Origin: Phycisphaerales bacterium | GTDB lineage: Bacteria > Planctomycetota > Phycisphaerae > Phycisphaerales > UBA1924 | Direction of reading: 5' to 3' | Assembly: GCA_015487555.1 (NCBI GenBank) | Contig: WFPK01000053.1 | Location: 1 to 64,000 of the forward strand | DNA: 64,000 bases | Shown here: piece by piece, positions 17,957 to 26,606 of the stretch | Numbering within the stretch: position 1 is the stretch's first letter | Layout: every line of letters starts with the position of its first letter | Position numbers and translations under genes: made by a program | Notes under the pieces: model-generated | What the model was told of the DNA's origin: nothing | Databases searched by the model: none | Seen by the model: the letters and a program-made list of their open reading frames with translations, nothing else

Positions 17957-17985
17957 CCAAAAAAACACCCCGCATCGGCGGGGTG
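17957..17985 (-). terminator. intrinsic terminator, strong on the minus strand
   Basis: Stem CACCCCGC/GCGGGGTG with an ATCG tetraloop (17966-17985) is flanked on the + strand by a run of A, giving a T-run after the hairpin on the minus strand. It ends the gene at 18015-19145 and may also stop lysS transcripts arriving from the other side. Confidence 0.85.
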
Positions 17986-18014
17986 CTTTGGTGTCTGATG
18001 ATGCGTTGTGAGGA

Positions 18015-19145
18015 TCAGCCCTCAGGAGATTCCGACTTAGGTTTGTTCTCTCGAATCGGGCGACCCTGCTCATCTCGTACGCGTGTATCGATCACTTCGC
18101 CGGTCTTTGGATCGGTGATAAGCATGTCAAATCCATTCTCCGCGACACGCTTGCGTTCGTGGAGCACATTGATCGTTTTGATCGTCGGCGAGATTTCCGG
18201 GAACTCGCGTCGCTCACGCATGAGCTTGAAAATAGTCGTCGCTTCATCGAACGAGAGCTTGCGGAATGCCTGGTCAAACTCGAGGAGGTCCTCGAACTGC
18301 TGTCCGGGGTCAGAGCTCAAATCTTTCTCGAATGCACGAAGGGCCTGCGATTCGGGTGAAGTAAAACCTGCCTCGTCGATCAAGCTTCCGATTTGGCTGA
18401 TTGCTTCAGCGAGCATCGCGTTGTAGGTGATCTCGGCTTCGAGGATTGAATCTTCGAGCACGAAACGCATGACTTCTTCGAGTCCATTCTCCGCATCGAG
18501 CACCTGAATCTCATCGGTGATTGCTTTTTTGTATTCTTGTACGATGTACTGGTTCATGCCGCCTTGGACGCGGGTGAGGATATTGAGATTGAGCAGTTGT
18601 TGGGAGAGTGTGGTGGAAGGGACGAGTGGTTTGAGCATCTCGGCGATGCGTCCCATCTCGTCGATATTGGAGATATCGAAGTTTTTGATGAGTCCGCCGG
18701 TGAGTTCCCAATAGAGATCGAGGTTGTCAATGACCATGAGTTCGAGCCGATATCGGCGGGAATAGATCACAGGCATGATTCGCTCGACCGACTTTGGGCC
18801 GACATTCGGGTTTGAACGCAGCGCGAGGATATCGGGCAGCTGACGGAGTCTGAGAATTCGACCATCAGGACCAATCTTGGCAAGCTTAGGGTAGGGCACA
18901 TTGATCGGGAGCTTGAGCACATCGCTCTTATCCTTGCTTCGGGTGACATTGACCGCAGACTTGGGTTTGGGCGCAGCAGGTTGAGGGGCGGCCTGTGGGG
19001 CTTGTTGTGCTGGTGGCGGGGTATAGGTCGGCTGTTCCTTGGCAGGTTTGGTCGGTGGGGGAGCCACCTGGGCAAACGAAGGCAAGGCAGCGAGCCCGAT
19101 GGCGAGCCCGCTGACGATGAGCATGGTGTTCATTCTCTGGTTCAT
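18015..19145 (-). CDS. secreted hypothetical protein
   Basis: From ATG 19145, preceded by GGAGG, the 376-residue product has a signal peptide (MLIVSGLAIGLAALPSFAQ). A Pro/Gln/Ala-rich linker of about 40 residues follows, then a charged, mostly helical domain with no motif I recognise (PNVGPKSVERIMPVIYSRR, IDNLDLYWELTGG, FDISNIDEMGRIAEML). The open frame upstream of 19145 is not protein-like. It probably lies in the periplasm. It is divergent from pyrE and ends at the strong terminator at 17957-17985. Confidence 0.75.
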   Translation of the reverse strand: MNQRMNTMLIVSGLAIGLAALPSFAQVAPPPTKPAKEQPTYTPPPAQQAPQAAPQPAAPKPKSAVNVTRSKDKSDVLKLPINVPYPKLAKIGPDGRILRLRQLPDILALRSNPNVGPKSVERIMPVIYSRRYRLELMVIDNLDLYWELTGGLIKNFDISNIDEMGRIAEMLKPLVPSTTLSQQLLNLNILTRVQGGMNQYIVQEYKKAITDEIQVLDAENGLEEVMRFVLEDSILEAEITYNAMLAEAISQIGSLIDEAGFTSPESQALRAFEKDLSSDPGQQFEDLLEFDQAFRKLSFDEATTIFKLMRERREFPEISPTIKTINVLHERKRVAENGFDMLITDPKTGEVIDTRVRDEQGRPIRENKPKSESPEG

Positions 19146-19431
19146 GTCGTATTCCTCCCGATCCGGCTCTTTTTTCATCCGGCTTGTCTGGTGAAGCAGT
19201 TGTTTTGGTTTGTTTGATCTGGCGTACGCTGGATATGCACACAGGATATGCACATACAGGCCTCGAACACACGCACCGACGGACGATCCTCCAAGGGTAC
19301 CCCTTGATCGACACAATGCCGACACCACTCAAACGCATCGAGGCACCAATTATGACGCTCAATTCGGGATTGAGTTCTCAATTCTTGATTTTTTGGATGC
19401 ACTATCCAGAATTTTCGGACTATAAACCGCC

Positions 19432-20010
19432 ATGCCCACCCCAAAGACGCCCGCAGACCCAAACCCTGACCGAAACATCCTTGCCCAGGCCATCGCGGAC
19501 GCTTCGCTCTTGCGAGGCTCGTTTACCCTCCGATCAGGGCGGACGAGCACCTACTACCTCGATAAATACCGGTTCTCAACCAAGCCTGAAATCCTTGCCC
19601 AGCTCGGCGAGCTCTTCAAAGAACAGATCGGGCAGATCGAGCAAGAAGTCGGCACGGTTCATCAGCTCGCCGGGGCTGAGCTCGGAGGCATCCCGCTTGT
19701 CACCGTTGCTGGGCTCTCCACCGGGCTCACGACGATCTTCGTCCGCAATGCCAAAAAAGACTACGGCACCGCCAAGCAGGTCGAGGGGATCATCAACCAA
19801 GGCGATGTGGTCATCTTCATCGAAGATGTCGCCACCACCGGCGGCCAAGCCCTCGAAGCAATCGAGGTGCTCAAATCGCTGGGCGCAACGGTGCCCGCGA
19901 TGATGACCGTCATCGACCGGGAAGAAGGTGCCCGTGAAAATATCGAAGCAGCTGGCGTGAAGTTCGTCGCGCTCTTCACCAAGGGTGATCTGGGTGTAGA
20001 CGAAGAATAA
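19432..20010 (+). CDS. pyrE: orotate phosphoribosyltransferase
   Basis: The 192-residue protein matches type I phosphoribosyltransferases. It has the substrate-binding TLRSGRTSTYYLDKYRF at about 31-48, AGAELGGIPLVTVAG, FVRNAKKDYGTAKQVEG and the PRPP-binding loop VVIFIEDVATTGGQALEAI. It makes orotidine 5'-monophosphate from orotate and PRPP in pyrimidine synthesis. No other pyr gene is nearby. The start is the ATG right after ACCGCC; the SD is weak. It is convergent with the MBL-fold gene; an inverted repeat fills the space between them. Confidence 0.92.
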   Translation: MPTPKTPADPNPDRNILAQAIADASLLRGSFTLRSGRTSTYYLDKYRFSTKPEILAQLGELFKEQIGQIEQEVGTVHQLAGAELGGIPLVTVAGLSTGLTTIFVRNAKKDYGTAKQVEGIINQGDVVIFIEDVATTGGQALEAIEVLKSLGATVPAMMTVIDREEGARENIEAAGVKFVALFTKGDLGVDEE

Positions 20011-20021
20011 TCCAAATTTGG

Positions 20022-20115
20022 GTGCCACTACTCGCCCGAAGGGCGCAGTAGTGCTTGCTTAAAAACACAAAATATCCAAAGACATTACTGCGCCGAAGAC
20101 GGCGAGTAATGGCAC
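20022..20115. repeat. long imperfect inverted repeat between pyrE and the MBL gene
   Basis: Arms at 20022-20053 and 20083-20115 are near-identical inverted copies of a 32-base unit beginning GTGCCA and containing ACTCGCC and GCGCAGTA. Each arm is itself a hairpin. The loop is A-rich. It may serve as a bidirectional terminator for the convergent genes, or be a REP-like element. Confidence 0.75.
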
Positions 20116-20121
20116 CTCGCC

Positions 20122-21048
20122 TTAGTTATTGAGTGATTCTTCGAGCTTGTGGGCCGCTTGGGCCTGCTCTTCGTACCGGAGCCGATTGTTGCGGTGATCC
20201 ATCAGGAAATGCACCTTGCTGGCGAGTTCTTTGCCCGCTTGCTGAACCAGCTGCTTGCGGGCCTGACCCAGGTGTGTTCTCCGTGAGAGGTGCACCACCA
20301 CCATGTGCTCACATTCGACGAGTTTGAGCCATTCGACCAGATCATCGACATGCATGTGCATCCCGATCTTGGCGCGTTCTTTGTGATCGGGCTCGAAGAA
20401 GGTGCACTCGGAGATGATGACCTGGGCCTTGCGGACATCATCGCGCAGCAGATGAGCCCCCGGGAGCGTATCGCCGGTGTAGGCGAGTAATGGCACTTCG
20501 AGGTGGTTGACGATCTCTTCGCCGCTCTGCTTCATATCGCGGAGTTTTTCCTGAGGCAACCCGACGAGGTGTTCTTTGAGTTTGGTGCGCTTCTCGATAA
20601 TCACATACCCGACCGAGGGCGCAGTGTGCTCGGTGTGGAAGGCCCGGAGCATGATGTTGTTCTTGATCTGGATTTCCTGCTCGTGTTCGAGCGGGATCAG
20701 TTCGTAGGGGGTTTTTTGGCGCTCGAGGCTCTGGAACCCGTCCATCATGCCTCGGACATCGGATTCGATGCGTGCATCGCAGACGATGGTGCCCGGGCCC
20801 ATGCCTTGGAAGTTGCGCTGCGAGCACCAGTAGGCCAAGCCGCCGACATGATCCATGTGCCCATGGCTGAGGGCACAGAACTTGGCAGCCAGCGCCGAGC
20901 GCGGGGCCATGCCCATATCGAAGCAGACATCCATCTCGGGGATATTGATCGTGGTGGCTTCGCCCGCGACGGAGTAGCCTTGAACGCGAAAGGGTGGGAG
21001 GTAGAGGAATCCGAGCGAGCCGTCGCGTGGTGGTGGTCTTGGGATCAT
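20122..21048 (-). CDS. MBL-fold metallo-hydrolase, ribonuclease Z-like
   Basis: The 308-residue protein has the metallo-beta-lactamase metal motif SHGHMDHVGG near residue 61. Downstream ligands are HTEHTAPSVGY, AYTGDTLPGA and HLSRRTHLG. The order and spacing resemble tRNase Z-type enzymes and their plant/bacterial relatives (MBL fold RNase Z-like). Such proteins can process tRNA 3' ends or act on small phosphodiesters; which one applies here cannot be read from sequence. A histidine-rich MHMHVDD segment lies near residue 230. Confidence 0.82.
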   Translation of the reverse strand: MIPRPPPRDGSLGFLYLPPFRVQGYSVAGEATTINIPEMDVCFDMGMAPRSALAAKFCALSHGHMDHVGGLAYWCSQRNFQGMGPGTIVCDARIESDVRGMMDGFQSLERQKTPYELIPLEHEQEIQIKNNIMLRAFHTEHTAPSVGYVIIEKRTKLKEHLVGLPQEKLRDMKQSGEEIVNHLEVPLLAYTGDTLPGAHLLRDDVRKAQVIISECTFFEPDHKERAKIGMHMHVDDLVEWLKLVECEHMVVVHLSRRTHLGQARKQLVQQAGKELASKVHFLMDHRNNRLRYEEQAQAAHKLEESLNN

Positions 21049-21137
21049 GGCAGTGAAACTCCGTTGACAGCGTGTTATCGCTGAAAAAAGTGATGATTAC
21101 TCGTCGCTACGAGCACGGTTGAGTCTAGGTTCCCAAT

Positions 21138-21233
21138 GGTGGCCCGGCTCGCCGAGCCGGGTCTTCTCTGAGTTCTCGCATTCTTTTTCCACGCCCACAT
21201 GCTCAAGAACCCGGCTCGGCGAGCCGGGCCACC
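21138..21233. repeat. pair of inverted 25-bp palindromic (REP-like) elements
   Basis: Copies at 21138-21162 and 21209-21233 are exact inverted repeats of each other over 25 bases. Each contains its own hairpin (CCCGGCTCG/CGAGCCGGG with a 1-base centre). The second copy is inside the 3' end of the neighbouring minus-strand gene. The geometry matches bacterial REP pairs (BIMEs). No REP-associated transposase is visible. Confidence 0.85.
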
Positions 21234-21931
21234 GAAGACTCAGTTGGAACAGTGTGTGATTGCCCACACTCCGGGCATGTGAGGGAGGGGAGATCGGTGG
21301 AGTCGTAGGCGCAGTGGATGCACAGCCCGGCATCGCGCCGGCTCTTGGCGATGGCGTCGTGGGTGTGGGTCTTGAAGTATCTCGTCAGCCAGACGATCAA
21401 GGCGGGGAAGCCGAAGTAGGTGCCGACTTTGATGATCGAGAAGAGGGTTTGGGCGGGGAGGAACTCGATCCGTGCTGGCGTGCCGGGCTGGAACCGGGCG
21501 AGCCATGAATCATTCTTGGCGAAGCGGATGAGCTCTTGATGAGCATCGTTGAGCTCCGATTGAGTGAGTTCCAGATCGAAGAGTTGCCAGCGGTAATCAT
21601 CGGGAGAACTCAACAATGATTCACGGTAGTAAAACTCAAGAATATGATCGATCGGACCAACTTCGCTATATGGTGAAAGCGTGACAGAACCCATTCCGAT
21701 CAGTGCCGGGTCATCAAACCAAGCATTGATCGCGTCTTGATCTTCTGGATCGGCATAGATGTGAACTCCATCTTCTGCGCGGACAATATAAAATGTGGGG
21801 TACCATCCGCACCGTGTAGCGGATCCAAAAACAGGCAAGATAAACCCGGCCCCCAGCATCGTCTGGAACAAGAGTAAGGTGACATATCTTCGGATGGTTG
21901 ATTTCTGAAGCATCCCACTCTCTTTACGCAC
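21203..21931 (-). CDS. membrane protein with C-terminal zinc ribbon
   Basis: About 242 residues from the GTG at 21931, chosen because GAGAGGGG lies 5 bases upstream; ATG 21913 is an alternative. There is a hydrophobic N-terminal segment (VTLLLFQTMLGAGFILPVFG) and a second helix (LFSIIKVGTYFGFPALIVWL). A four-Cys zinc ribbon CIHC...CPEC sits near the C terminus. This two-TM plus zinc-ribbon layout recurs in Phycisphaerae hypotheticals. The final residues (VARLAEPGS) are encoded by a REP-like palindrome, suggesting the original stop was replaced. Confidence 0.65.
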   Translation of the reverse strand: MRKESGMLQKSTIRRYVTLLLFQTMLGAGFILPVFGSATRCGWYPTFYIVRAEDGVHIYADPEDQDAINAWFDDPALIGMGSVTLSPYSEVGPIDHILEFYYRESLLSSPDDYRWQLFDLELTQSELNDAHQELIRFAKNDSWLARFQPGTPARIEFLPAQTLFSIIKVGTYFGFPALIVWLTRYFKTHTHDAIAKSRRDAGLCIHCAYDSTDLPSLTCPECGQSHTVPTESSVARLAEPGS

Positions 21932-21981
21932 CGATTCCCCTCTCTGATCCACCAGCCTCTCGATGGCATATCATCGACCCT

Positions 21982-22812
21982 ATGACCACACCTCAAACCC
22001 CCGAAAAAACAGACTCGACCGATCAACTCGCTCAGCCTAATCAGCCTGCCGAGCATCAGGAATCCGTAGGCGAGATCATCAAACGGCTTGGCCCGGCAGC
22101 TTGGCTTGGGATCGCCTGGGCGGTGTTGCCGGGGATCGCGGGGTTGACGCTCTTGGCCAATATGGGGACAGCGACGCGGCTGTTGGTCGGGACGGATGAA
22201 AATCCCGGGCTGCCTTTGGCGATGGGGATCGCGTTGTATGTTGCGATCTTCATCATCACGGCTGGGCTTGGGGTGCTGCCGACGGTTTCGCAGGCGATCC
22301 TTGCCGGGTTTGCCTTTGGGATCACCTGGGGATTCCCCGCTGCGCTCGTCGGCTTTGCGGGCGCATCAATCATCGGATACACCGTGGCCAATGTGGTGGC
22401 CCGCAAGAAGATCGAAGATGAGATTCACAACCATCCCAAAGCCGCCATCATCCGCGATGCGTTCATTCGTCATGGCAAGGTGCGGGCGTTGGTGATCCTG
22501 ATTTTGATCCGTGTGCCTCCCAACTCGCCGTTCGCGCTGACGAACTACGCGATGAGTGTTTCGGGTGTGAAGCTGGTGCCGTTTTTGATCGCAACGGTGG
22601 TGGGGATGGCCCCGCGAACCTTTGCTGCGGTGTGGATCGGATCGCAGGTGAGCAGCTGGGACGAAGCGAAAATGCCCAAATGGCTGGTGATTGGCGGAAT
22701 TGTGCTGGCGGTGGTGATTCTGGTCGGGCTTGGGAACCTTGCCAACAAAGCAGTTGAATCGGCGATGAAGGACAATGGGCAAGGCAATAGCGGACAAGGC
22801 GATGAAGAATAA
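21982..22812 (+). CDS. VTT-domain (TVP38/TMEM64, DedA-like) membrane protein
   Basis: From ATG 21982 the 276-residue protein has a polar N terminus and a polytopic core. The VTT signature is visible as GVLPTVSQAILAGFAFG, then FAGASIIGY and VARKKIEDEI, and the re-entrant segment RVPPNSPFALTNYAMS. Family members (TMEM41B/VMP1/DedA) are lipid scramblases or undecaprenyl-phosphate/PE flippases. It is followed by a second, longer gene of the same family at 22943, and the two share the string LPTVSQAILAG exactly. The first gene is probably expressed from a promoter overlapping the divergent zinc-ribbon gene. Confidence 0.85.
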   Translation: MTTPQTPEKTDSTDQLAQPNQPAEHQESVGEIIKRLGPAAWLGIAWAVLPGIAGLTLLANMGTATRLLVGTDENPGLPLAMGIALYVAIFIITAGLGVLPTVSQAILAGFAFGITWGFPAALVGFAGASIIGYTVANVVARKKIEDEIHNHPKAAIIRDAFIRHGKVRALVILILIRVPPNSPFALTNYAMSVSGVKLVPFLIATVVGMAPRTFAAVWIGSQVSSWDEAKMPKWLVIGGIVLAVVILVGLGNLANKAVESAMKDNGQGNSGQGDEE

Positions 22813-22942
22813 AAGTCTGCCTCAAAGCGGTGTCTCAATGATTGCTCGAAGCGTGGCGCATGAAGCCTGTGGGGAAAAGTGTCGATATGGTGTGAATGAA
22901 TCATATTTTTTATTGCTTTCGTTTACGGTCTAGTATCTCTTG

Positions 22943-24076
22943 ATGCCCACACAAGCCGACCCATCTTCTTTGCCGAATCCTGAGCTCAAAGCCAGGGCAT
23001 GTCCGTATGCCGGGCATCGTGCTGTCGGGTCTGCTCAACCGAGCTCGGTGCTCGGGCAGGCAGCGTGTGTGATGGTCGGCACACGGGTGCATGCCAGTGC
23101 CAAGCATGATCGGCGTCGGCTCGGCTCGCAGGCTTTGCATTGGGGCGTGTTGTTTGTTGCGATTTTGCTTTCATTGCCGATCGTGCTGCCGACGCTTTCT
23201 GAGCCGATGCGTGGGTGGATCGACACCAACATTCTGCACTCGCCGGGCAACTGGAAGAGCATCGCGCTGAGCTTGCTGGCTTCGGGTGTGTTTTCGGTCG
23301 GGTTTGTGCACCGGGTTGGGCGCGAGCGGGTGCAGAGCAGCTGCGCGATGCTGCGTCGGCTTGGCCCGGCGACGATCCTCGGGGTGGCGTGGTCGATCAT
23401 CCCCTCGTTCGCGGGCGTGATGCTGATCTTGAATATGGAACCCATCCGTCTGGCACTCGTCGGCGACGCGTCGAGCAGCGTCCACTTGGCTATGGGGATG
23501 CTGATCTATCTGGTCGGGTTTATTGTCCTGGCCGGGTTTGGATGCCTGCCGACGGTTTCGCAGGCGATCCTGGCCGGGTATGCCTTCGGGTTGCCGATGG
23601 GGCTCGGGCTTGCCCTGATTGGGTTCGGCGGGGCTTGCCTTGTCGGATATGGATTTGTTCAGCGGGTCGTCCGGGTTCGTGTCGAGCATGAGCTCGAGCG
23701 CTGCCCCAAGGTGATCTTCATGCGCGATGCGCTCTTGCGGGCCAAGCCGACCAAGGCGGTGGTGATGGTGGCGCTCTTGCGCGCATCGCCGAGCACACCC
23801 TTTGCGTTGACCAACCTCTTGCTGGGCTCGATCGGCATTTCCCGAAGCGTGTTCTTCTTGGGCACGATCATCGGGATGTTCCCGCGCACGCTCGCTGCGG
23901 TGCTGATCGGGCATCAGATCACCGTGTGGACCGGCGAGTTTGACAAGCCGATGTGGGTGCTTGTGACCGGGATCATCGCTCTGGTGATTTTGGTGGTGTT
24001 GATCTCGCGGGCAGCTGGCAGTGCTTTGGCCCATGTTGCCCAAACTCAAGACACTTCGCCGATCTTTGCCCACTGA
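22943..24076 (+). CDS. second VTT-domain membrane protein, tandem paralogue
   Basis: From ATG 22943 the protein is 377 residues. It has an N-terminal extension of about 130 residues with two hydrophobic segments (GVLFVAILLSLPIVLPTL; SIALSLLASGVFSVGFV), absent from its neighbour. The shared VTT core follows: LRRLGPATILGVAWSIIPSF, CLPTVSQAILAGYAFG, VRVRVEHELERCPKVIFMRD, LLRASPSTPFALTNLLLG. The core aligns with the upstream gene from end to end, so this is a tandem duplication that has diverged. The two may form a heteromer or act on different lipids. Confidence 0.85.
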   Translation: MPTQADPSSLPNPELKARACPYAGHRAVGSAQPSSVLGQAACVMVGTRVHASAKHDRRRLGSQALHWGVLFVAILLSLPIVLPTLSEPMRGWIDTNILHSPGNWKSIALSLLASGVFSVGFVHRVGRERVQSSCAMLRRLGPATILGVAWSIIPSFAGVMLILNMEPIRLALVGDASSSVHLAMGMLIYLVGFIVLAGFGCLPTVSQAILAGYAFGLPMGLGLALIGFGGACLVGYGFVQRVVRVRVEHELERCPKVIFMRDALLRAKPTKAVVMVALLRASPSTPFALTNLLLGSIGISRSVFFLGTIIGMFPRTLAAVLIGHQITVWTGEFDKPMWVLVTGIIALVILVVLISRAAGSALAHVAQTQDTSPIFAH

Positions 24077-24118
24077 GCTTGTGCTTGTTCATAGAACCAA
24101 TGTATATAGAATCAGGTA

Positions 24119-25681
24119 TCAGGATGGCCCTTTGGTCAAGAGCACAAAGAGGACGGTGGCACCGATGATGGTGAAGTTGTGTAAGAAATGCGCAGTCATC
24201 GGCGCGATCAATGACCCACGCCATTCACGCATAAACGCGAACATAAATCCAAGGGCGATCAAAGGCGAGACCATCAAAGGCCCGTAGCTGTGCATAAAGG
24301 CAAAGAGTGCAGCACTGAGCAGGGCAGCGAAAACCCAGTGCATCGAGCTGCGCAGATGCCGAAAGAGTGCTCCGCGGAAGACGGTTTCTTCAACGATCGG
24401 TGCCCAAGTGACCGCGAGCAAAAAGAGCAGGATCACAGTGAACACATCGCCCGATGCAATGATTTCAACGATCGGATTGCTCATCGGATCGGGCTCAGGA
24501 GCAGCTCCATTGCTGAGCATGGTTTTGATGAATTTCTGGAGAACAAGCAGGACCATGGTGATGAGGGTGCCAGCAAGGAACAAAGGCACCGAGGCGATAT
24601 AGGCGAGTATCCCGCACCCGATCTCTTTGAGCACGCCTTCGCCCTTGTGCCAACCGATGGCTTTTCTCCAGCTCTGGCGGCGCATCCCGCGAAAAAGCCC
24701 CCAGAAGATCGTCGCAAGCATCAGCCATTGGAGGATTAGCGTGTAGGGGGCGATCTGCGGGAAGATATGGGCAGCGACGAGCATGGCCAGGAACGAGCCG
24801 ACAAAGACGACATAGGTTTCGAGGAAAACGCTGCCACCCTTCGCCGGGACATGGTTGCGGAACTTGATCTTCCCCGATGAGACCCAGACAATCCCGAGCA
24901 CCAGCAGGCAGAGCCCTGCCAAAGGCACAATCAGGAGGACAAGCCCTGCGATGGACATGAAGATGATGATCGGCCATGCGCCGTCAATCAGCTCGGCTCG
25001 GCGCGGGTCGGTGTCATCGAGCCCGTGCGTGAGGGCGACTTGGCCGACAAGTCCGTATCGGGCAGCGATCTGATCTCGTTCGTTGTCTTCGAGTGCGTCG
25101 ATGCCGAAGATATACATGGCTTCAAGGATATCGAGATCGCTGGCGACAAGGTCGTCGGGCTGTTGGTGCTCGAGGCGCTCGGCTTTGAGTGCTTCGATCC
25201 GCTCGAGGGCTGCCTCGGTGCCTTCGAGCTCGCCCGCGAGCAGAATCACCCGAACCTTGTCCTCATCGATCAGGAGTGTTTCGTCCTTGACGAGCATGGA
25301 CATATTCTTGAGGTGAGGCTTGAACACAGCGAACCCACGCATTGCGATCCGGGCGGGGATGTCGATCTCGCCGAAGTTCCCTCGCGCTGGGCGATCGGGC
25401 GATTCGACCGCCGTCGGCGCAGGCTGGGTGCCAAAGAGCTTGTGCTTGAAGTTTTCGCCGGTGTTGGTCCAGAGGAGCACCATCGCAACGACCACGATGC
25501 ACGACAAGAGGGCCAATGCCCGCGAGGTCGGAGTGCCTAGGTCTGGTGGGTCGATCGGGTTGCCCTGCTTGGTCGTCGGGTTGCTCAGATCGTGCCTCAT
25601 CGCATCGGCGACGGGCGACCAGGCGGTGTCGAGTTGCGGCCTGTCTTTGTCGGGTTGGTGTTCGTTCGGGTCGGTGTTCAT
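24119..25681 (-). CDS. CPBP-family intramembrane glutamic endopeptidase
   Basis: The 520-residue protein starts at ATG 25681 (the frame continues four codons to a GTG). The C-terminal third carries the CPBP/Abi (CAAX protease-like) motifs: EETVFRGALFRHL (EExxxR), FAFMHS (FxxxH) and HFLHN (HxxxN), within several transmembrane helices. These motifs form the glutamate-based active site known from Rce1. The N-terminal half is unusual: one TM helix near 55-75 is followed by a roughly 150-residue soluble acidic region (VILLAGELEGTEAALERIEA) and further TM helices. Substrate unknown. It is divergent from rplM. Confidence 0.87.
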   Translation of the reverse strand: MNTDPNEHQPDKDRPQLDTAWSPVADAMRHDLSNPTTKQGNPIDPPDLGTPTSRALALLSCIVVVAMVLLWTNTGENFKHKLFGTQPAPTAVESPDRPARGNFGEIDIPARIAMRGFAVFKPHLKNMSMLVKDETLLIDEDKVRVILLAGELEGTEAALERIEALKAERLEHQQPDDLVASDLDILEAMYIFGIDALEDNERDQIAARYGLVGQVALTHGLDDTDPRRAELIDGAWPIIIFMSIAGLVLLIVPLAGLCLLVLGIVWVSSGKIKFRNHVPAKGGSVFLETYVVFVGSFLAMLVAAHIFPQIAPYTLILQWLMLATIFWGLFRGMRRQSWRKAIGWHKGEGVLKEIGCGILAYIASVPLFLAGTLITMVLLVLQKFIKTMLSNGAAPEPDPMSNPIVEIIASGDVFTVILLFLLAVTWAPIVEETVFRGALFRHLRSSMHWVFAALLSAALFAFMHSYGPLMVSPLIALGFMFAFMREWRGSLIAPMTAHFLHNFTIIGATVLFVLLTKGPS

Positions 25682-25799
25682 GCAGCAGTCCACAGCGGGT
25701 TTGGTCAGGATTCAGGCATCTTTCGGCGGATTCCTTCCCCATCATCGGCCAGTTTTATCAGTTCGCCCGATCTTGTTTGTGGGGATTTGGATTCAGAGA

Positions 25800-25828
25800 T
25801 TGACCGAACGGATTGATGAGCCTAATTT
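25800..25828 (+). promoter_or_regulatory. candidate promoter for rplM-rpsI
   Basis: TTGACC at 25800-25805 (5 of 6 matches) and TAATTT at 25823-25828 are separated by 17 bases. The rplM start is about 220 bases downstream, implying a long leader. Confidence 0.4.
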
Positions 25829-25943
25829 ACCTTCCCCACACGATTTGTGTTGGGATTGATCTGACAAACATGCAGCTTGAGTTTGGTGAATACAACCACC
25901 CGTTCAAACTGTCCGCCCTGCCCGGTAGGCAGCGTTTCGAGCA

Positions 25944-25984
25944 CGACCGCGGTCGCTGCTGATCTTCATGACGCCTCGTCGAGG
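25944..25984 (+). promoter_or_regulatory. paired palindromes in the rplM leader
   Basis: A perfect 12-bp palindrome (CGACCGCGGTCG, 25944-25955) and an 11-base mini-hairpin (CCTCG/CGAGG, 25974-25984) lie 65-105 bases before rplM. The rest of the 25682-26048 gap shows no gene. Ribosomal-protein operons often carry autoregulatory leaders; this one matches none that I recognise. Confidence 0.4.
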
Positions 25985-26048
25985 TATCCATGCAGACTCA
26001 GAAGCTGTCCAAAGCCTGCATGATCTGATACGAAAAGGAGATGGACCT

Positions 26049-26504
26049 ATGGGATCCACCAAGAAGCACACGCACCTCCGCCGACAGACCTTCGTTGCCA
26101 AGAAGGGCGAAATCACCAAGCAATGGCGCATCGTCGATGCAACCGATCAACGCCTTGGGCGCATGGCCACCGAGATCGCCACCGTGCTCATGGGCAAGCA
26201 TCGCCCCGAGTACACCCCCCATGTCGATTGTGGCGACTTTGTGATCGTCACCAACGCCTCGAAGGTCGCCCTCTCGGGGCGTAAGGCCGAGCAGAAGCTC
26301 CGCCTGACCTACTCGGGCTACCCCGGTGGGCAGAGCGCCGAGTCGTATGGGCACCTCCGCGATCGCAAGCCTGAGCTTTTGATCGAAGAAGCAGTGCGGC
26401 GCATGCTCCCCAAGAGCCGACTCGGTCGCCAGATGCTCAAGAAGCTCAAGGTCTACGCGGGTGAGGATCACCCACACGCTGGCGTCAACGCGATCGCACT
26501 CTAA
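26049..26504 (+). CDS. rplM: 50S ribosomal protein L13
   Basis: The 151-residue protein starts at ATG 26049, 7 bases after a strong AAAGGAG. It shows uL13 landmarks: WRIVDATDQRLGRMATEIA, LMGKHRPEYTPHVDCGDFV, LTYSGYPGG, VRRMLPKSRLGRQMLKKL and the C-terminal YAGEDHPHAG. About ten extra basic N-terminal residues precede the domain. It pairs with rpsI 100 bases downstream, the conserved L13-S9 operon. Confidence 0.97.
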   Translation: MGSTKKHTHLRRQTFVAKKGEITKQWRIVDATDQRLGRMATEIATVLMGKHRPEYTPHVDCGDFVIVTNASKVALSGRKAEQKLRLTYSGYPGGQSAESYGHLRDRKPELLIEEAVRRMLPKSRLGRQMLKKLKVYAGEDHPHAGVNAIAL

Positions 26505-26606
26505 AACACAGGTACACAACGCAACACGAAAACACCCCCTGCCCAAAGTGCTCTGGCATGTGACCAGAAGCATGGATGCGGGCAGCGAACGAAAGGTTAC
26601 ACACTT

